From assembly GCA_021234155.1 (NCBI GenBank), contig JAJEKV010000039.1, positions 8,631,077 to 8,695,076 of the forward strand: a stretch of 64,000 bases of DNA, written 5' to 3'. Below, piece by piece: positions 44,493-55,391 of this stretch (its first letter is position 1; each line of letters begins with the position of its first letter). Under the pieces are notes generated by a model. It was not told where the DNA came from. It was given only the letters and a program-made list of their open reading frames with translations, and made no database searches. The translations under genes were made by a program, and so were the position numbers. Source of the DNA: Isoetes taiwanensis. Taxonomy: Eukaryota > Streptophyta > Lycopodiopsida > Isoetales > Isoetaceae.

Positions 44493-44701
44493 ACCTCCAG
44501 ATAAAAGGCAATATGACCAACTCAGTCAATGATTTGATAGGGATGCAAGCACCAGTACTCGGGCTTGTTAGATGGATGAGCTATCAGCATATCCTGACAT
44601 AAGAGGAAAACTTGTATCCGTGTGTCAGCCTCGTGCAACTATCCTTTTGTATCTCCGTGGCGACTATGTTTATATATACGAGTATAATACTCATATGGTC
44701 A

Positions 44702-45068
44702 TCACACCATCTTCCTCCTATGACGGCAACGAGTCTGTGGAGCTGAAGCCATAGTATTTGGACTTGGCTTATCCACACAATGTTGGTGAACCTCTATAAT
44801 TCTATCAGGAGCATTAGACAAATTCTCGGCAGGTTGCCAGGTTCGATCACTTGGAGAATATCCTTCCCAATCTACCAAATAATAAAGGCGCCGCCACAAG
44901 GACTTGGAGTCCAAAATTTCTCAAAACTTCAAATACCACATGATCATCAATCTTGACTCGTAGCGGAGGTGGAGATGCTCGATCTAGAAAGGATTTCCCG
45001 TATAGGATTCCAACAAAGAGATATGGAACACTGGATGAAGTCGAACTTAAGGTGAAACCTCCAGACAA
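44702..45068 (-). pseudogene. Gypsy chromodomain fragment, copy 2
   Basis: Nearly the same sequence as copy 1 (YLVDWEGYSPSDRTWQPAEN), extending about 50 residues beyond it. One frame change near 44900. Part of the duplicated block. Confidence 0.75.
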
Positions 45069-45289
45069 AAGGCAATATCACCAACTCAGTCAATAATTCG
45101 ATAGGGATCCAAGCACCAGTAGTCGAACTTGTTACAGGAACGAGCTATCAGCATATCCCGACATAAGAGGGAAACAATGTCAAAACTATAAAAGGAGGAG
45201 CATCTTGATGATGTTGATCTGTATGATGACGATAACGTGCTTGGGCCTGGAAAAATAGTGCTGAAGATCATTCTGGGGCGTGTAAAGCT

Positions 45290-45560
45290 TCCCGAGCTGG
45301 GCCTCGGCACTGGGATTGATTATCACAGCTTGGGGCAATGAAGAACCATTGGGGATGTGTGCCAAAACTAACAAAGAATGGTGTCTGGCCCGTAGAAGAT
45401 GATTAAAGATATTGTAAGCAAATTCTGGCAGGGGTAACCAATCAACCCAGTCATCCTATAAATAATTGATCAAGCATTGAAAATGCTTCTCAAGTATCTG
45501 ATCAGTGGACTCCACTTGCCCATTGGGGTGTTCGAAAGAGAGCCAATATTCCATATGCAA
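45290..45560 (-). pseudogene. Gypsy integrase C-terminal fragment
   Basis: The minus strand reads 'NGQVESTDQILEKHFQCLIN', a stop, then 'DDWVDWLPLPEFAYNIFNH', typical of the integrase core end. It lies just upstream (minus sense) of chromodomain copy 2, so both derive from one element. Confidence 0.7.
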
Positions 45561-46150
45561 GAGTTGCAGAAGACGTTCTAGAAGACGGTAACAAACTGGG
45601 GATTGTCATGAACCTACGCGAAAACAAGGAAAATACGTGGAAAATACGCAAGAAATATGGAAGAAATACGCCAAGATCGGCAAAGAATTTGATGTACAAT
45701 GGCCCGAAGGCAAGCAGGAACACAAGACAGATCCTAGAAGGCTCAAGACTGGCGTTGAACTGGAATGGTTCGACAAAAAAGATCCTTATATATCTAGGCC
45801 AACGGTCAGGATCGCGCCATTCCAATGGATGGGATCTCGCCAAGTGTCGCACATGCATTTAGGTTCTAGATTCTAGAACCTCCTGGAGATAGTCCCACAT
45901 ATGAAGAAGACATGAAGAAATGTCAATAGATATTGGTAACGCATTTGGCAAAAGGCTATGACTTGCAATTGGAAGGTTGCGAGTTCAACCCTTGCCTTGT
46001 GCAACTACTCTTTTGTATCCGTGTGACGACCACCTTTTGTACATACGAGTATAATGTTCATACAATACGAATATCCGTATGGTCGTTGCACCATCCCCCT
46101 CCTACGACGGTGACGAGTCCTCGGAGCTGGGGCCGGATGCACAAATATCA

Positions 46151-47587
46151 TCAAGTGAAGTGGTGTTCCATTGAGTTGAATGAAAAAATGAGTACAATGA
46201 CCCATAGGGGAACAAACTAATGAACCCCAAAAAGAGTGAAGAGGGGAATAAAATGATAAACCCCAAATGAGTAAAACGACAAATACGACCCTGGGTTAGA
46301 CCACTCGATATATAAGATAATTGTGTACAATGAGTTCAGGCCCCCACATAGAACATTCGGAAAGTCGCTATACTATAATGCTCTCAAACTGCAAAAACTG
46401 CAATAGTCAGGTCGTGCCACCCATCCAAGCAGTGACCCAAATCCGTCCCGCTAAGATACCGTTCCATGCGTCCCTCTTGGCCACTCGTATAAAAAGCAAC
46501 CTTATGCACATCAGAGAGCTCCAAACTGCAAGACCAAACAACATGTGATTGTCAACTATAGGAGCCATCTACGGGCCAAGAGTCAGCAAGCTACAAAGTT
46601 GAACTAGAAATACAAGAGCAAAATATCAAAATTGAAGAATCAACATACCAGCAGCAAACTATAGTGAATACTATAATGAAAAAACACTACGACAAATAAG
46701 GACAAAAACCTAAACATATACCCTACATGCATAACCAAGAACAAAAAAGTTTTCTAAGCTGACAAAACAATTATGCAATTGAGAACACTGAGAGACGATG
46801 CCACAAAGTCAGCGAGGATGGGATCAATGCCAAGATGAGGAATGTATGAAGAAAACTAAGTGCAACCTGAAACAAGAACAATGACCATATAAGAAAGCAA
46901 GACAACTTACCACATGCACCACTACAACATGCCCGAATGTGCGATGATGCAACCACGTTTTGAAATTTAAAATGCAGGTCAAAAAGGGGAATGTTGTTTG
47001 AACATCATGCAAGATGGAGGTATACCAAACAACTCTTCCAGTTCGTAAGGGGTCAACATAGAAAAGGCATGATGATTGGACCAACACGACAAGAAGAACT
47101 ACGTCAAGTCAAAAGGTAGACAAAAGAGGAAGCCAAGACAATAGCAGAGCAAAGATATCTCTCAAGGGATAAAATGGAAAAAAGAGGAAAGAAACAAACA
47201 TAGGGTAAAAAAGACAAACATGAGATCAAAATGAAATGGATGGAAAAGGGGATCGAGAATAGAGGAAGAGAGCAAAACGAGACAAAGTAGCCAAGGACAC
47301 AAAATGCAAATAGCCAAAGGCCCCCAAAGGCATCAACGTGACAATATTAATCTCCTACACGCCAAGTGTGAATTAGCAAATGGGCATAAAGTGCCTTCTA
47401 CTAATTCTACTATTGCATTCAAAGAGTTTAAATTATAAATTATCGCAATTCACGTCTAGCGTGAATTCACTAATGTACAATTACTACTATTAATCTCTTA
47501 ATCTCTAGTTTCCTTCCAGTTCAAATCTGCTTTTGTTGTCTATCTTTTTTTGTTGCGTAGATCATTAATTATCTCTTTCGCTCAGTA
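46151..47587. other. A-rich DNA, then palindromes upstream of the next ORF
   Basis: No gene was recognised up to 47340. CACGCCAAGTGTG (47358-47370) and CACGTCTAGCGTG (47451-47463) repeat the palindrome of the 9.6-15.5 kb locus. They lie in a probable leader or intron before ATG 47588. A possible acceptor GTTGCGTAG is near 47560. Confidence 0.55.
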
Positions 47588-48085
47588 ATGCCAGGACTCA
47601 TGATCGAGGGGGTGGAGGAGGCGCCCCCGCCTCCCACCCCTAGCGTAAACTCTAATGACGCTGAGGTTGAGCAGTTTGAAGACACGCCTGGCGCGTATTC
47701 AACTGAAGTTCCTCCTGTGCCAGAAGGACATTTCGTTCTAGGGCCTATACCAATCTTCGAGTTTCGTGAAGGTCTTGATATTTACTGCCATAATATGACC
47801 GTTCTTGGTGAGATGTGTTTGGGGATGGCTACAAGCATGGGCTTATTCAATGAGGAGTTATGTCGTGCTCTGGAGAGGCTTGAAATAGAGAATGCTCAGC
47901 TGAGAATGAGAATTGTAGAGCTCGAAGCCATTTTGGGTAATAGCCCAATAGTTGCACCATCTAATTTTCCAGATTCTTCTGTGCCAGCTTCTCTTGTTCC
48001 AACCTCTACTGTGCCAGCTTCTCTTGTTTCTACTTCTGTTGTGCCAGCTTCTCTTGTGCCAACATTTGATACTACTGAGGAATAA
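47588..48085 (+). CDS. Hypothetical protein with coiled coil and VPASLVPTS repeats
   Basis: An intact 165-codon frame. Residues 1-45 are acidic and Pro-rich. About 46-80 is a compact segment (EGHFVLGPIPIFEFREGLDI). About 85-118 forms a probable coiled coil (LCRALERLEIENAQLRMRIV). The C-terminus has three imperfect copies of VPASLVPTS. No signal peptide or membrane segment. A further palindrome (CACGCCTGGCGCG, 47683-47695) falls inside the coding sequence and encodes DTPGAY. The gene is convergent with the GTFVAWP relic next to it. Family unknown; it may be cargo of the same mobile element as the 9.4-16.2 kb locus. Confidence 0.55.
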   Translation: MPGLMIEGVEEAPPPPTPSVNSNDAEVEQFEDTPGAYSTEVPPVPEGHFVLGPIPIFEFREGLDIYCHNMTVLGEMCLGMATSMGLFNEELCRALERLEIENAQLRMRIVELEAILGNSPIVAPSNFPDSSVPASLVPTSTVPASLVSTSVVPASLVPTFDTTEE

Positions 48086-48309
48086 CGCACATATCTATGT
48101 AAGAAAATGTAAAGAATGTCTAGTGTTTTGTAAACTCCTAAATGGTCTGGTCTGCAGGCCTTATAGTTTTGAAATTTTGAATGAATGGTTTGGTCTGCAA
48201 GCCTATTAATTTTATACATATGACAGAATCAGCTTGAGCAGCTTAGTATATGTACTCAATCTACTTCTTCTGATGCATCTTTCTCTATTTCTTTCGAAAA
48301 AATGAAACT

Positions 48310-48779
48310 CTTAACCTTATTTAAGCAAATTACTGGCCATGCAACAAAGGTTCCTTTCTCCGACTGTGTCTCCATCATGATGCCTTCTAGGTAATGCTTC
48401 ATCATTGAGATGGCAACTAGTAACTAGGATCTTTACATGATCACTTCCCAGAGGAACTCATGGCATACTGCTTCTGGATCGATTGATTCTATCTTGCAAT
48501 TCCCCCTCTTCAAATTCATCGTCGGCATGTAACAGTCCTCTCCAACGTTATTCAATCTCATAAGATTATGGGATTAAATTGCAGCGGGCAATCCAGAAGA
48601 GTAGATGAACTTACATGAAAGCGCTCGACATCGTTCAGGCGCAGGCGTCTTCCAAGTTCTTCCAAGTTCTTCTCAGTTCTTCGAATGGCAAAGATGGCAA
48701 AATTAGGTGGCAGTTTCAAATTATCCATTAATTGTACTGCTTTTTTAGCAGCTGAGTGAAATCTAATTTTGAATTTCAT
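48310..48779 (-). pseudogene. GTFVAWP-motif transposon-associated protein relic, second copy
   Basis: The exon 48615-48779 (minus) encodes MKFKIRFHSAAKKAVQLMDN to VERFH with donor CAT^GTAAGT. The next exon starts at 48537 after GAG^ and encodes DCYMPTMNLKRGNCKIESID. After that the frames shift ('GSDHVKILVTSCHLNDEALP', then 'GTFVAWP' at about 48350-48330). Both the CKI.SIDP and GTFVAWP parts match the relic at 10565-10905. The phase-0 splice and retained order suggest an originally intact gene, now broken. Confidence 0.5.
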
Positions 48780-48843
48780 AATACGGCGGTCCTTGAACCA
48801 TTAACTGCCGGTCCAATTGCGTGCCGTCCATTAGGCGCAATCG

Positions 48844-50378
48844 TGTGACGTTCTAACATAACATACGGTCCGAATACGTATATTATACTACCACGTCATA
48901 CGTACATGTCACCACGACAGGTACTTGAGAGCCGTAAAGAGTTGCGCCTAGGGGGCAACCTCGTATATTGCACATGTATATTAAACATATGCAATTAAAC
49001 CCCTTGCCAAGTGGCAATACCCCATTTGGTCCCTTCTAACCTAACCCTAAAAGTTCATGTATAAGGAACAAAATGGGAAACCCTAAAAGTATTTCTTTTC
49101 GCATTTTGGCTTCCCTGAGCCATTCCGGCCAAGGCAAGCTGCTATTCCGCATTGCCAAGCGCCGTCGAGCCGCCTTTGCACAATAGTTCCCTCAAGAACA
49201 GATGTCTTCAACAAGAACGAAGGCATGGACGCGATCCGGGGAGCTAGAGCAAGCCAAGGATCAGGTAACCTGCGATTCTGTTGTGCAAAGCCAACTCTTA
49301 GCCCTGCAATGAGCTAGGATGTATATTAGATCAGTCTTAGTAGGCTTGTAGATCCTAAGATCACCAGCCATAACAAAGGAACCTAACCGTGTATGTTTAG
49401 GTAAGATAGGTTAGATCTTATTCAGTATTTCAGTTCTTGATGATGATGATGTTCCATTCTATGCTCTCCTGTGTATGTGGGAAGGGGGGTAGAGACCCTG
49501 AAACCTTCAGTAGCAGATGATCCTAGATAACCTCATTAATTCCCAATTAATGCGGCCTGTGCATAAGAGCCCGCCTGGCTGTGAGTGGCGGGATTAGACC
49601 GGCAGATAAGGGGGACCTGTCCCATCGCAGACTGATCCCTCTGGTGTGTAAAGCCTACCAGGGATCTTAGCGGGCTAGGCCTGATGGTTTGCCACTGCAT
49701 GTGGGCAAGGCATGGGCTCGACACATCTGGGGTGATGCGTCACCTTCCATGGGGTTCAAGTCGTAGACGGGCAGTGGCCCTCTAGCTGCCTGTGATGGGC
49801 ATGCATGCCTCTGGAGGGAGTGATCTTCTTCTGCCTCATTGGGACTGGGGAGATGCAACCCAGGAGTAGCCCCCTTGGCTATGCACCCGACAGGCTACGG
49901 TCGAGTCCCAAGACTTATCAGCCTATTCTGCAAAGTATGCACATGAGGGGCGGATGGAGTGGACTATCCAATGGCCATGTTCTTATGCCAGCCCAATCCA
50001 TTTGCCATGAATTCTGTCTGCATTGACTTCTGGAAATCCAAGCCCTCAGTCAATCCCCCATGAGTCTGAGCCTTGGGTAGGATTCCTCTTATGTTGATGT
50101 TACTGATGTTGTTTATGTTATGTTATGGTGGGCCACCCTTCGAGGTGGATATGTATGCCATTTGATGCTATGTGCTCATGTTTGATGTGCTTCCACAGTT
50201 AGGTAGGTCCCGAGGGAGACGGGATGAATGACACGTCCATTCTTCCCCATTGGATTCTTGACAGTTAGCAAGGATCTGATGTTAGGTGGACGGCCTCATG
50301 TCAGCCAGAGCGTTGGCAGGAGGGATGAACTCCGGTTCTGTACGATGGGAGCATTGTATATGAGCAGGGGACGTCACA
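48844..50378 (+). mobile_element. 5' LTR of a gypsy-type retrotransposon
   Basis: It begins TGTGACGTTC and ends GGGGACGTCACA, directly followed by a primer-binding site. The ends are inverted (TGTGACGT/ACGTCACA). A TATA-like TGTATAAGG lies at about 49058. It shares several blocks with the LTR at 1460-2938, so the two elements are one family, with the same orientation. No matching 3' LTR was found downstream in the window. Confidence 0.8.
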
Positions 50379-50379
50379 G

Positions 50380-50391
50380 TGGTATCAGAGC
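50380..50391 (+). promoter_or_regulatory. Primer-binding site, initiator-Met tRNA type
   Basis: TGGTATCAGAGC lies two bases after the LTR end. It is complementary to the 3' end of plant initiator methionine tRNA, the usual primer for minus-strand synthesis. Confidence 0.9.
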
Positions 50392-50795
50392 AATGATCTT
50401 GGAGGACCAAGATCGAGCACTCGCCATTTCCCTAGTAGTACTAACAGTCTAGATCCTCAGTCTTGGAGTTGAAATCCCAAGCATGGACCTCAAAAATTGG
50501 GAAATTTGTTTTTTCCAATCCTTAGAATAGTAAAGTAGAATAATGTTAACTTAGGAAGAAATAGTAGAAACCCTGATAAATTCTGGCCATTCGGAAGTAG
50601 CCCCTCACAGAGTGCGCCCAGAGCATTTCCAAAAGTTTTGAAAGTTAATCTGATAGCTCAGAGTAGCTTAAAGCTTGAATTTAAGCTAGGAATGTATGTT
50701 CTAACACTAAAAAACTGTTTATAAAACTAAAGTTTGAGCCAAAAAGGAGTGACTCCTCACAGAGTGTGCCCTAGGCATTTCCAAAAGTTTTAAGA

Positions 50796-51369
50796 ATGGC
50801 TCTCGCGCACTATGTGAGTGGTAGCTACTTTTTGCATGAAAGAACATACCAGAGACTCGATGCTACCAGAGCAACTAGCGCATTGACAAAGGAAAATGAT
50901 CAAGAGGAAGAAAGCAGCAAAGAGGAAGAGACTCACACAGAAGGAGGAGCGCAAGAGGCAGAAGGAGGCCAAATGGAAAGACCCAGAACTGTCAAAGAAA
51001 CCTTGGAGGAAAACAAAGACAACACCAAGCAAAAGGGTTAGCATAAGGGAGCGGGAGCCCAATAGGCCACCATCTTCTTCATCAAAGACAGAGTCGGACG
51101 ACGAGGCACAGAGAATTCCCCGCCCAGCAGAAGGCTCGGGACCTTCCAACCCCAACAATGAAGAAGCTGCAACACCACCTCCCTACCCAAAATGGCCAAA
51201 GCCAACAACTGACTCCAAGAAGGGCAAGTCGGCACGGGAATTTTATGTACTCAAGCATAAGCAGGAGTACAAGAAGAAATCGATGGAGTACCAGGAGTAC
51301 ATGAAGATGTACGAGGCGTACTCAAGGTATTGTGAAAAGGTTCATAAAGAAGGAGGATTGCTAATATAA
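50796..51369 (+). CDS. Short basic/acidic ORF downstream of the primer-binding site
   Basis: Two overlapping frames, 50796-51041 (MALAHYVSGSYFLHERTYQR) and 50896-51369 (Lys/Arg-rich start, then REFYVLKHKQEYKKKSMEYQ), occupy the place of gag. The second looks more protein-like, with a charged coiled-coil C-terminus. No gag zinc knuckle, protease or RT follows, so the element appears non-autonomous or truncated. Confidence 0.4.
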
Positions 51370-52020
51370 TGTAATTATGAAATTTTTTGTAAGTATAAAA
51401 AGTGTTTTGATCAAGTTATAAAGTGTAAGATTGTATTTAATAAGGTTAAGTTGCATTTAATTAAAGTGGGTCTCATTCCATTCCCACTTTTTTTCGGAAC
51501 CCTGTTATTTTACACGAAACGGACGAGGAAAACTTTTAAAACCGCATTATTGCTTTAGAAGATGCCTGTTTTGCTGTGTGGAAAAAAAATGTTAAGGAAA
51601 ATTGCGTGGTCTACTTTTCTCGGTTAGCGAGTCGAGAAGATAAAGAGCACAACTAAAACCAATGAAAATGCTATCTCTCTGTAAATAAAGTGCTGATCTG
51701 CCCTGAATTTTTATTCATAAATAATTTCATTACATTGTATTTTACAGTTGTTGAGGATACCATGATGGTCGGGCTGACATAAATATTACATCATCTTCGC
51801 ACACATACCATCTATTGGGAACAACATGCAGAGCAAGATCTGAGGTGTTCCAAGCCACAAGAGCAACTTGAAGAGAATAGAAATCTGCACAACCTAGCCT
51901 GACCAATGCATGTCACCAACCTCTCCTCGTCCTCTTTCCTCAATGAACAGGTCTTTCCATGGCTCTGTACCGAGAAAGGCAAAATCAAGTTAATGCAAGT
52001 GATGCTACAGACAATACGAA
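51370..52020. other. Unassigned DNA downstream of the short ORF
   Basis: AT-rich. One early, diverged copy of the CGAGTCGAGAA motif lies near 51625. Nothing else was recognised. Confidence 0.4.
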
Positions 52021-52024
52021 TAAG

Positions 52025-52475
52025 AAGACAACCAGTTCTAAGGGCCATTTCTGAATCGAGAAAGGCCTTAGAGGGCCTTTCTCAACTCGAGAGTCGAGAA
52101 ATGTAGCTTAGAGCCAAAAAAAAAATAAAAAAAAAAATTGAGAGCCTTTTTCGGCTCACGAGTCGAGAAAGACCCCCAAGGCCCCTCTGATGGCCGTTCT
52201 CGACTCGCGAGTCGAGAAAGGCAGCTCAGAGTGAAAACACAAGTCTGAGGCCCTTTCTCGACTCACGAGTCGAGCCGCTCTGAGGGCCTTTCTCGACTCT
52301 CGAGTCGAGAAATATAGCTTAGAGCCCCAAAAAAAAAAACACTTTTTTTTTCCTTTTTTAAGTAGGAAAAAATAACGTTTTTGAGGGCCTTTCTCGATTC
52401 GCGAGTCGAGAAAGACCCCCAAGGCCCCTCTGATGGCCTTAATCGACTCGCGAGTCGAGAAAGGCAGCTCAGAGT
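52025..52475. repeat. Cluster of CTCGACTCGCGAGTCGAG palindromes
   Basis: Copies or variants lie at about 52066, 52155, 52196, 52255, 52288, 52390 and 52440, spaced about 35-100 bp. Most are flanked by 'GGCCTTT' and 'AAAGGC' or 'AAAGAC', which extend the dyad to about 24 bp or more. Spacers share 'AGCTCAGAGTGAAAAC' and 'CCCCAAGGCCCCTCTGATGGCC'. Each could form a strong hairpin. Confidence 0.9.
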
Positions 52476-52529
52476 GAAAACGCAGTTTTCAGGGCCAAAG
52501 GTTATTTTTGCAGAGGTACCATTGGATCA

Positions 52530-52690
52530 CAAAACCTATTAAACCTATCTAAACCTATGCATTTAAACCTATGCATTTAAACCTATGAAAGCTATGCATT
52601 AAAACTATGTAAATCTATGTAATAAACCTATGAAAGCACATTAAAATAGTTAAACCAATGTGAACCTATGCATTAAACTATTAATATGTA
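52530..52690. repeat. AAACCTATG(CATTT) minisatellite
   Basis: About ten imperfect copies of a 10-15 bp unit based on AAACCTATG, directly after the palindrome cluster. Confidence 0.8.
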
Positions 52691-53395
52691 AACCTTGTGC
52701 AACATTGTGTTAGGAATTATAGAGGATGATTATGTGCATCAAAGAGTATTTGTCCCCATTTTGTGTCTTAAACCGTCAAACTGGGTCAAACAAGGTTTAA
52801 AGTTAAATTTTTTCACCTGGAATAAGAATTATATGCCTCGAAAATGTGCACCTATAATGGCAACATAATGTGTAATGTGTGAACATAGTAGCACACACAT
52901 AAAAAGGGAAATTGGGGACGTATAAATAGACGTCAATTTATATATAATATTTTAATCCTTGACACCCATTAATCTTAGAAAAATAACCCATTGGCCATGT
53001 TATATCCGTATTTTTTTCTTACGTACACTCTATTATTTCGAGTATTTGGCTTTTTTTCTCCCACCCATGCTTAAGTTCGAAATTTGAAATTGAAAAGGGG
53101 GGAGATTTTCGAAATTTGAAATTGAAAAGGGGGGAGATTTGGTACGTACCTTTGAAAAGAAAAAATTTGGTACACTTACGAAATCGTGGCTATGGCGAAC
53201 TCTCAAGATCCTGGCTATGGCCAAAAATGAAAAGATGTCCATCTTTGGTCTTTTCATTGGGTGATGTTGGCAAATTTTAGGTGACATGGCTAGATGATGG
53301 TGACATGGATACGATGACTAGGACTTTATGCAAGAAATATGATAACCTTTGAAATTTTTGTAGAGGAGTTTGGCAAGGGATAGAATAGAGGGATC
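52691..53395. other. AT-rich spacer with a short tandem duplication
   Basis: A block of about 33 bp ('CGAAATTTGAAATTGAAAAG' plus GGGGGAGATT) is duplicated in tandem at about 53078 and 53111. No gene was recognised. Confidence 0.5.
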
Positions 53396-53795
53396 TTGAA
53401 GAACTTAAAGCGCTGACACCCTTCCCCAAATCGAACCAGGCCAGGACTTTGCGCAGCTTTGTCACCAGAGGGGAGAGGCTAGACCCCAGGAGATGGACCT
53501 CAGAAAGGTTGTCGAGGCAGCCTTTCCTATCAGCGCTCCTCTGGGAAGGCAAATGCCAATCCTCCCCCCTCCCTCCGGGAGGCAGCCTTTCCTATCAGCG
53601 CTCCTCTGGGAAGGCAAATGCCAATCCTCCCCCCTCCCTCCGGGAGCTCAATTTTCCTATCCGACCGTTGAATCCGTCATTCAAGTAATCTGCTTCGAGC
53701 AGGCTCAAAAAAATCCAAGATCCGTCCGGGAGAACTTATCAAACCACGAAGTGTCCTGCGGGTTGACTGCGTAGAAAACAAAGTGTTTTGTCCTT
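53396..53795 (+). repeat. Diverged copy of the CACTA-borne unit, with a 65-bp duplication
   Basis: It shares with the 1.1-kb array blocks such as 'AGGGGAGAG', 'GAGGCAGCCTTTC' and 'ATCCGTCCGGGAGAAC'. 53514-53578 is repeated exactly or nearly so at 53579-53643. ORFs here are repeat artefacts. Confidence 0.75.
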
Positions 53796-55391
53796 CGGGC
53801 AGTACAAAGGCTCTGGAATGGAGATTCGACTTCGCCATGTCGTCTTACCCCAGGGACCAAGTTACATGGACATTTTTGGCAACGAAAGAAATATGAACCC
53901 TCTACATAGCGGTATTCCGCAGCTACCTCCTAGGCCAATTGACTACGAACGTGTTGGACATGAGCTACTTTGGCGATTCTTGGAGAACGGGTGGTCTTCT
54001 ACCCACGAAACTTAGTCTCCAGCGTACTGTTCAGGTTTTGAGTCCACTGGCAGAGTCAGTTCACAGCTCCAGGATGGTAGACTTGCCCGTCCATGGCCAG
54101 GGGCCTTCGGGAGAGGACCTTTGGCGTGAACTGCTTCTGGAAGGTTTTAAGGGTCCATCTTCTGGCATCCACACCCTCCCTCTATGTGATGACATTGTGC
54201 AAGATCCTGGTCGAATCTGACTAGGATACGGCCTCTGAAATGTAAACGCTGTGTGTTGGTAGGTTATTGAAAGGTTTGCGTTATGGAGGTCGAGTTTTAG
54301 TCGGTTGCACTTGGGATATGGTCTAGAAGCTGCAGTTGAAAATATGAAGCAATAGGAACTGAGAGAATGGGATTTGGATTTATCTTCCTCCCAGTATGGC
54401 AATTAGAAGTCAAGAGCACCTTTTGTAGTAGCAAAATTGTTTGGGATCATTCGGGATGGCCAATAGATCCAAACTCTGTTATTTCAGTTGCCATGGCTCC
54501 GCATGTGTGTTTAGCAAAGGTGCACCTAGCTATTCAAGAAAATGACCACGTTTTGGCCTCCGAAATGTAAACCCTGCAATAACCTAGCAACACACAGGGT
54601 TTACGTTTCGGAGGCCAAAACGTGGTCGTTTTCTTGGATAGCTAGATGCACCTTTGCTAAACACACATGCGGAGCCATGGCAACTGAAATAATAGAGTTT
54701 GGATCTATTGGCCATTCCGAATGATCCCAAACAACTTTGCTACTGCAAAAGGCAGTCTTGACTTCTAATTGCCACACTGGGAGGAGGATAACTTCAAACC
54801 CCATTCCATCAGTTCCTATTGCTTCATGTTTTCAATTGCATCTTCTCAACCATGCCCAAGTGAAACCGACTAAAACTCAACCCCCATAACGTAAACCCTT
54901 CAATAACCTAGCAACACACAGGGTTTACGTTTCAGAGGCTATATCCTAGTCAGATTTGACCAAAATCTTGCATAATATAATCACATAGAGGGAGGGTGTT
55001 GATGCCAGAAGATGGACCTTTAAAACCTTCCGAAGGCAGTTCGCCCCAAAGGTCCTCTCCCAAAGAACCCTGGCCACGAACGGGCAACTTTCCCACTCCG
55101 GAACTGTGAACTGACTCTGCCAATGGACTCAAAACATTGACATTACCCTGGAGAGACCAAGTTTCGTGGGCAGAAGACTATCCCTTTTCCAAGAAGCGCC
55201 AAAGTAGCTCACGTCCAACATGTTCGTAGTCAATTGGTCTAAAAGCTAGCTGCAGAATACTGCCATGTAGAGGGTTCGTGTTTTTTTCGTTGCAAAAAAT
55301 GACCGTGTAAGTTGGTCCCTAGGGTAATTTCGCCATTTCGGATGGCATGGTGAACTCGAATCTCCATTCCGGAGCCTTTGTACTGCCCGAA
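53796..55391. repeat. Large inverted repeat, arms about 780 bp
   Basis: The left arm (53796-54575, plus sense of the 1.1-kb unit family) is matched by its reverse complement at about 54595-55391. The spacer is about 20 bp (CAATAACCTAGCAACACA). The inner match is strong ('CCACGTTTTGGCCTCCGAAA' against its complement) and the outer match is weaker with small indels. A second short 'CAATAACCTAGCAACACA' at about 54901 suggests further internal copying. Confidence 0.85.

Larger units (their letters stand above)
43480..46150 (-). mobile_element. Duplicated gypsy and SINE remnant block
   Basis: Blocks recur in direct orientation: 'GGTCAGGATC.CGCCA.TCCAA.GG' with 'CACATGCA..TAGGTT' (about 43742 and 45804), a tail 'TTTTGTATC.GTG.GAC' with 'CCTCCTA.GACGG.AACGAGTC' (about 43960, 44085, 44640, 46010), and chromodomain copies (44274-44492 and 44702-45068). 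This indicates segmental duplication after insertion. All coding parts are broken. Confidence 0.6.

Noticed and set aside
47896-48219. Minus-strand ORF with repeated EAGT
   Set aside because: Antisense of the VPASLVPTS repeats in the plus-strand gene.
52025-52475. Rho-independent terminators
   Set aside because: The hairpins lack a consistent U-tract and the genome is nuclear plant DNA.
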